Below, piece after piece: positions 59,510 through 64,000 of a stretch of DNA of 64,000 nt. Numbering within the stretch: position 1 is the first letter of the stretch; each line of letters opens with the position of its first letter. The translations under genes were made by a program, and so were the position numbers. Source of the stretch: Myxococcales bacterium UBA1238 (GTDB lineage Bacteria > Myxococcota_A > Bradymonadia > UBA7976 > UBA1532); NCBI GenBank assembly GCA_002309015.1, contig DBWM01000071.1, positions 32,533 through 96,532 on the forward strand, read 5' to 3'. Below the pieces are notes generated by a model. It did not search any database. It was not told where the DNA came from and saw only the letters and a program-made list of their open reading frames with translations.

Positions 59510-62500
59510 TTACTTAGAGCTGATGGGGGTTAAGTTGACGCTGAGGGTGTAAGCACCGTAATGCTCCTCAGATACACCATCAACGATGAAAGCAACTTCC
59601 TTTTCGGCCCCTGTGTCATTGATGTAACTCGTTTGATCGTAGCTGCCATCGCCCTTGTCTACATACCTCGTGCAAGTGGATGAGCGAACGCAATCTTCGA
59701 GGAAGTAGAATACCAGATTTGCACCGCTTGTTTGAGTGACTTCAGCTTTATAATTGGCTGGTATAGTCATCTTGTAGGTTACATCTGGACCACTAGACGC
59801 ACCTGAGTCGCAATAGGAGTTCTTATAATAGTTTGTTGTGTCGCCAGTGATGGTACCACTCGCAGTGATTGCAATCGCATTCATACAAAAATCACCAGGA
59901 AGGAGATCTGTGGTTTCAGCTGATATCGTGTAGCTGCTGATGATATCTGCTCTAGGTGAAGTTGCAGCGATGAGGAAGGTTTGCGCGTGATCGGCGGTGT
60001 TCCTAAATGTCAGTTTTTCTGTTGGGTTGAAGGGGGTGTTAGAATGCTCCACACATGTACGTACTGCACAATCAGTGATGCGGACGAGTACTAAATCGGA
60101 CTCGTTGTCGTTGACCGTCATCGTGACGGTCGTCTGCTTCTCTGCAGGCACCTCTACAGTGTAGAAGTTTTGGTTACCTTCAAATGGGTATGCGCATGTG
60201 ATATCACCAATATGTCCGCTTGTTGCAATGCTTTCATTTTCCAATGTTCCGGTGAGCGGCTTTGCATGGTCACAGGCATTGGGGATGCATGTATTCTTTG
60301 TGTCTCCCTCGTTCAGATCACATGTGGACTTACCCGACTCGTTTTGGCAGTCTGAGTCGCTAACGCATGCGCAATAGCCCTCGTTCCCCTGAGCGATGCG
60401 TTTGTATTGGCACTGGTATTTAAAGGAAGAGCAGGTCACGTCGGCAGTGGTGAAGCAAGCGGGAGCATCGGTGCAATCAGCGGCCGCTGTTTCTGGGGTG
60501 CATTCGCACCTTTCGCCGGGAGCTGCTTCTTTGCGCTGATATACGCATTGATGCTCGGCGGAGCAGGTCGCGCCTTCGGTGACGTAGCAAGAGTCAGGGT
60601 TCCTGCAATCGGTTGCCGGATTGACGCATTCGCAGGCGCCGGTTTGGCCGTTTGGGATGCGCGCATACACGCATTTGTCGTTCACGCAGGTCGCGCCGGT
60701 ATTGGTGTAGCAATCGGGGGCATCGGTGCAGGTAGATGCGTCATTTCCGGTGCATTCCTTTGATTTGTAGGTTCCGAGGTCTGAGAAGTCGTCTGTTTCC
60801 GATGAAGGCGTCCATTGGGCTGGAACGAAGGTTGTCTCACCCTTTTCCACTGGTTTGCGGCGAAGGGAATGCTTTTCTGCGTTTGCTGGATCTGTACCGT
60901 TAATGGTGCCAAAGATATCGATGCGGGTGCCGCCGCAAGCGAGAACGATGGCATCTTTGCTTTGGCCGTTGTAGGCAAAGTCGAGATCGAGCGTATCGCA
61001 TCTGGCTTCGGCATCGTCGACTTTGGCTTGAGTCCAGTCACCTTGCGCGACTGCGACCTTTGCGCTGCAGAGGCTGAGGACATGGCCTGCTTCGATGCTC
61101 TTGCCTTTGAGATCATAGGTCTTACTGGGGGCCGCATCGTCTGTTGTGGTGTTTTCATAAGACTCAATGCGGCATCCATCCAAAGAGACTTCTGCATCAC
61201 CCGCGTTGTAAATTTCGAGGGCGCGACGGTTGCCGCCACCGTGGATGTATTCCGAGAGGAAGATGTTGGGCAAATCGACGCAGACGGCGGAACCGGTGGT
61301 GGAATCGCAATATTTGTCTGTTCCGCAGGCTACTGCCTCATCGCTCGCTGCGGTGTAAGTGCATTTGCCGCTTTCGCAGGTTGCCTTGTGGCAGGCATCG
61401 ACGTGGGCTACGCAAACCGTTGCATCGCTGTCGGTGCAGGTCGTGGTGTCTGCGGCGCATTTGTGGTTCTGAGAGTTGCAAATCTGGCCGTTGCCGCAGT
61501 CATCTTGAGATTCGCAGCAATTCGCAATCGGGGTGTGCGAGCAAACGTGAGCTTCGACTTTATCGGTGGTGCAAATGTTGTCGTCGTTGCAGGCGGCCGC
61601 ATTTTCAACGCAGGTCAGCGAATCACCCGGAGTCCCTGCCGCATTGAGTTCGAAGCTGCAGGTACCCGCCGCAGATGCGTCCGTAATCTTTTCGCCGTTG
61701 CCATCGACGCAAACCGGGGTTTCGCAGGCGCTGCCCTGGGCGCAGGCTGTGGCAATGGTGTCTGCGGTGCAGCAATTCGCGATATCGATATGCGTGCAAA
61801 CGTGAGCGACGCAGGCGTCTGTGGTGCAGACATCGCCGTCATCGGCGCAAGTGGTGTCGCAGCATTCATCTCCGGCATTGTCGGCCAAAGCATACGAGCA
61901 AACGCCTTCTGTTGCGCCTGTTACAAGAGCGCCGTTGTCATCGACGCAAACGATCTTTTCACAGGAGCTGCCAGCGGGGCAAACGGTGTCTGCGGTGTCC
62001 GCAGTGCAGGGCGTGATGATGTCGTGGGAACCGAGGCCCGAGAAGTCATTGTTAGATGTTGGGGACCACTGAGCTTCGCTGAACACAGGACTTCCGACGT
62101 AAATGTTGCCCTTGCGGACGGCTGTCGACTTGGCAAATGAGGGATCTGCACCGTTTACAGTTCCGAATGAGTCGATGACGATATCATCGCAGACCAGGTG
62201 GAGCGCGTCTTGCTCAGTTCCATTGAAATCGAATGAGAGATTCTTGACATCGCACTTGTCGGTATCGTCGTTTCCAACGTTGCTGCTGCAAAGTACGAGT
62301 ACCCCCCTGGGGTCGATGCTGAAGTCTTTTAAGTTGTACGACTTCGTCGGCGCCTTGCAGGTATTGGCTTCCCTCGCGCAGTTTTGATAGAAATTGATCT
62401 TGCAGTTTGTTAAAGAGAAGCTTTCATCGTCGTTGTTGTAAATTTCAAGCGCACGGCGGCTGTTGGTGCCGTAGACATATTCAGAGAAGAAGATCTTCGG

Positions 62501-64000
62501 CTGAGTGCTGGGATCGACGCAGACGTGACTGACTGTGTTGCAGACGTTGGGTGATACGCAATCATCATCGTTCAGGCAGCAACCTTCAACCGTTGTATAG
62601 GAGCAGGTACCGGGGTTTTCCGCTGTGGCTCCGTCGGAGCAGACGCCAGTATGGCAAACATCTAAAAAGCAATCGTCGTTGCTGCCGGTGCAGGATTTAA
62701 AGTCGCATTGGTGATCAGTGCCGCAGACTTTTCCGTCGGTGCAGTCATTAAAGCCTGCGCAGCAAATATCGCCGCTGCCTTTGCTGTAGTCGCATGTGTT
62801 GCCCTCGGAGCAGGAGGCGATCCAGCAATCACTGGCATCGGTGCATTGATTAAGCTGGCCTTCAGTGCAGCAACCGACGGCATCCTTTGCCTTCACATCG
62901 CAGGTCCCTTCTGTGTCGGCTGCGTCAGCTTTCTTGCAGTAGGCTTCCTGGCAGGCGTTCAGGTTTTCGGCGGTGCAGTCACCTTCTGTTGTGCAGCAGT
63001 TGGCTTTGGCTTCGTACTTGCAAACGCCGGTGTCACCGGAAGCGATTTCGCAGGAGGCTGTTTGGCAGGCTTTGGCGGGGCATTCCGTTGCTGCTGCTGT
63101 GCAGAAGGTATAGCAAACGCCGCTGGTTTCATTGCAAGTCATGCCTTCGCCGCAGCCGAAGGTGCCGAAGACGTTAAAGTCGGCTTCCGTCGTGGTAAAA
63201 ATATTCCAGGTCGCAGAGGCATCGTATGTATCGGTGCCATCGTTGTCGCCCTTCTCGTTGTTGCATTTGCGTGTGAGAATGGACTTCTTGGGCACGAATA
63301 TCTCGTCGGGGCAGTCTGCTGCAGCCAAACCCTTTTGACCGAAGAAGTCTTGTGTAATCTCGCCGCAGACGAGCTCAAGGGCGTCGTTGCCGTTAAAGTC
63401 CAATGCATTGGAACCGATGATTGCATCGCATTTGGCTTTATAATCATCTGTCGATTGGCTGTTGTTTTTGCAGATAGTCCATTTGTCTCCCGCTGCAAGG
63501 GAATGGCTTTCCAGTGAGAGAATCCGGCCTTCGTATTCAGCTTTGCATCCGTTATATTGATAAAGTTTGCAATGGGCGAGATCGATGGCGGTATCGCCCG
63601 CGTTATAGATGGTGAGCGCTTTGTCGTTGCCGTTTGCATAATAGACGCTGAAGAACAGATTGACGCCGCTGGCATCAAATACGCAGACGTTGTTGCTGCC
63701 GCAGACTTCGCCTTCCTGGCAGACGTTGTCATATTTTTCGCTGCAGCAGGTTGCATCTTTCTTTTCAACACCGCAGGTGTTTTCCGCCGTGCAGACATGC
63801 TTGTCGCAAACATCGATCGTTGCGGTGCAGTCATTGTCGAGGGTGTCAGCCGTGCATTCGCAGTAGCCTTCGTTGCCTTCGGTGATGCGCGCATATTCGC
63901 ATTTGCCGCTGGCATTGCAGGTTTCGCTCATGCAGACCTTTTTCTCGCAGGGGTTGTCTGCATCGCAGTCGACTTTGCAGGCTTCGGTCTCGGTGTCGTC
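59510..64000 (-). CDS. Very large Cys-rich lamin-tail-domain surface protein (5' end beyond window)
   Basis: The frame is open to the right edge, with 23 more codons before the Met at 63931, so at least 1496 residues are present and the true start lies outside. It is dominated by short Cys-rich modules (patterns such as CTxxDCxxxxxCxxxxC, CCTADT). Three lamin-tail-type domains are visible: VNLFFSVYYANGNDKALTIYN, PKIFFSEYVYGTNSRRALEIYN and PNIFLSEYIHGGGNRRALEIYN, each followed by a Cys-containing strand set. Near the C-terminus a PPC-like bacterial pre-peptidase region appears (QNFYTVEVPAEKQTTVTMTVNDN). It is probably secreted or surface-bound. No enzymatic motif is seen. Confidence 0.85.
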   Translation of the reverse strand, partial: DDTETEACKVDCDADNPCEKKVCMSETCNASGKCEYARITEGNEGYCECTADTLDNDCTATIDVCDKHVCTAENTCGVEKKDATCCSEKYDNVCQEGEVCGSNNVCVFDASGVNLFFSVYYANGNDKALTIYNAGDTAIDLAHCKLYQYNGCKAEYEGRILSLESHSLAAGDKWTICKNNSQSTDDYKAKCDAIIGSNALDFNGNDALELVCGEITQDFFGQKGLAAADCPDEIFVPKKSILTRKCNNEKGDNDGTDTYDASATWNIFTTTEADFNVFGTFGCGEGMTCNETSGVCYTFCTAAATECPAKACQTASCEIASGDTGVCKYEAKANCCTTEGDCTAENLNACQEAYCKKADAADTEGTCDVKAKDAVGCCTEGQLNQCTDASDCWIASCSEGNTCDYSKGSGDICCAGFNDCTDGKVCGTDHQCDFKSCTGSNDDCFLDVCHTGVCSDGATAENPGTCSYTTVEGCCLNDDDCVSPNVCNTVSHVCVDPSTQPKIFFSEYVYGTNSRRALEIYNNDDESFSLTNCKINFYQNCAREANTCKAPTKSYNLKDFSIDPRGVLVLCSSNVGNDDTDKCDVKNLSFDFNGTEQDALHLVCDDIVIDSFGTVNGADPSFAKSTAVRKGNIYVGSPVFSEAQWSPTSNNDFSGLGSHDIITPCTADTADTVCPAGSSCEKIVCVDDNGALVTGATEGVCSYALADNAGDECCDTTCADDGDVCTTDACVAHVCTHIDIANCCTADTIATACAQGSACETPVCVDGNGEKITDASAAGTCSFELNAAGTPGDSLTCVENAAACNDDNICTTDKVEAHVCSHTPIANCCESQDDCGNGQICNSQNHKCAADTTTCTDSDATVCVAHVDACHKATCESGKCTYTAASDEAVACGTDKYCDSTTGSAVCVDLPNIFLSEYIHGGGNRRALEIYNAGDAEVSLDGCRIESYENTTTDDAAPSKTYDLKGKSIEAGHVLSLCSAKVAVAQGDWTQAKVDDAEARCDTLDLDFAYNGQSKDAIVLACGGTRIDIFGTINGTDPANAEKHSLRRKPVEKGETTFVPAQWTPSSETDDFSDLGTYKSKECTGNDASTCTDAPDCYTNTGATCVNDKCVYARIPNGQTGACECVNPATDCRNPDSCYVTEGATCSAEHQCVYQRKEAAPGERCECTPETAAADCTDAPACFTTADVTCSSFKYQCQYKRIAQGNEGYCACVSDSDCQNESGKSTCDLNEGDTKNTCIPNACDHAKPLTGTLENESIATSGHIGDITCAYPFEGNQNFYTVEVPAEKQTTVTMTVNDNESDLVLVRITDCAVRTCVEHSNTPFNPTEKLTFRNTADHAQTFLIAATSPRADIISSYTISAETTDLLPGDFCMNAIAITASGTITGDTTNYYKNSYCDSGASSGPDVTYKMTIPANYKAEVTQTSGANLVFYFLEDCVRSSTCTRYVDKGDGSYDQTSYINDTGAEKEVAFIVDGVSEEHYGAYTLSVNLTPISSK

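Overview
This 64 kb window looks like the chromosome of a GC-rich Gram-negative bacterium. The best guess is an anaerobic member of the Myxococcota or Bradymonadales-like Deltaproteobacteria. The evidence is indirect: a Ser/Thr kinase, EGF-like and lamin-tail Cys-rich surface proteins, paired caspase-fold proteins, many outer-membrane barrels and lipoproteins, a pncC / 2H-phosphoesterase / recA gene order, and a Na+-pumping decarboxylase operon suited to fermentation. No rRNA, tRNA, transposase, integrase or CRISPR array was seen.

Layout. 1-9352 (minus strand) is a type VI secretion spike and effector island: VgrG, a MORN-repeat protein, a DUF4280 PAAR-like tip, a 1514-residue LysM protein with an Asn-rich linker, and a DUF4261-like protein cut by the window edge. 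9630-14362 (minus) holds metH and a probable tRNA-queuosine mannosyltransferase. 14509-18516 (plus) is mmdADCB, a Na+-translocating methylmalonyl-CoA decarboxylase, followed by an envelope protein. 18531-23463 holds envelope proteins and lipoproteins, including a degenerate metallophosphoesterase. A decayed duplicate of a lipoprotein 3' end follows at about 23590-23804. 23820-27875 (minus) is an amidohydrolase / PLP enzyme / PLP enzyme operon. 28287-31707 (plus) holds pncC, a degenerate 2H phosphoesterase, recA and a lipid-anchored nitroreductase-fold protein. 31708-32412 is a gene-free stretch with clustered DnaA boxes.

32413-40960 carries a Sel1 protein, a nitroreductase, a GATC-rich repeat patch, a caspase / EGF-lipoprotein / caspase operon, and two small signalling-type proteins. 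41040-45038 is a large SNF2 helicase whose N-terminus appears to be three copies of one module. 45155-48128 is a compact exosortase system: a 70-residue PEP-CTERM-like peptide, the exosortase, an unknown membrane-anchored protein and an Lnt-like acyltransferase. 48589-53234 (minus) holds a beta-propeller-like protein, a DEAD-box helicase and a Ser/Thr kinase. 53524-54528 is an M91 (NleD/HopH1-like) metallopeptidase of lower GC content. It is followed by a terminator and then a complete promoter-to-terminator unit of about 60 nt. 54925-59298 holds an aldo/keto reductase and two envelope proteins that share a Cys-X26-Cys helical module, flanking a DUF4469/HU-like protein. 59510-64000 (minus) is a partial, very large Cys-rich lamin-tail protein.

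The most unusual items are the exosortase mini-operon, the caspase/EGF operon, the triplicated N-terminus of the SNF2 protein, the M91 effector-like peptidase, the paired Cys-X26-Cys envelope proteins and the small transcription unit near 54.75 kb. All functions are inferred from motifs and remembered family features; no database search was possible.
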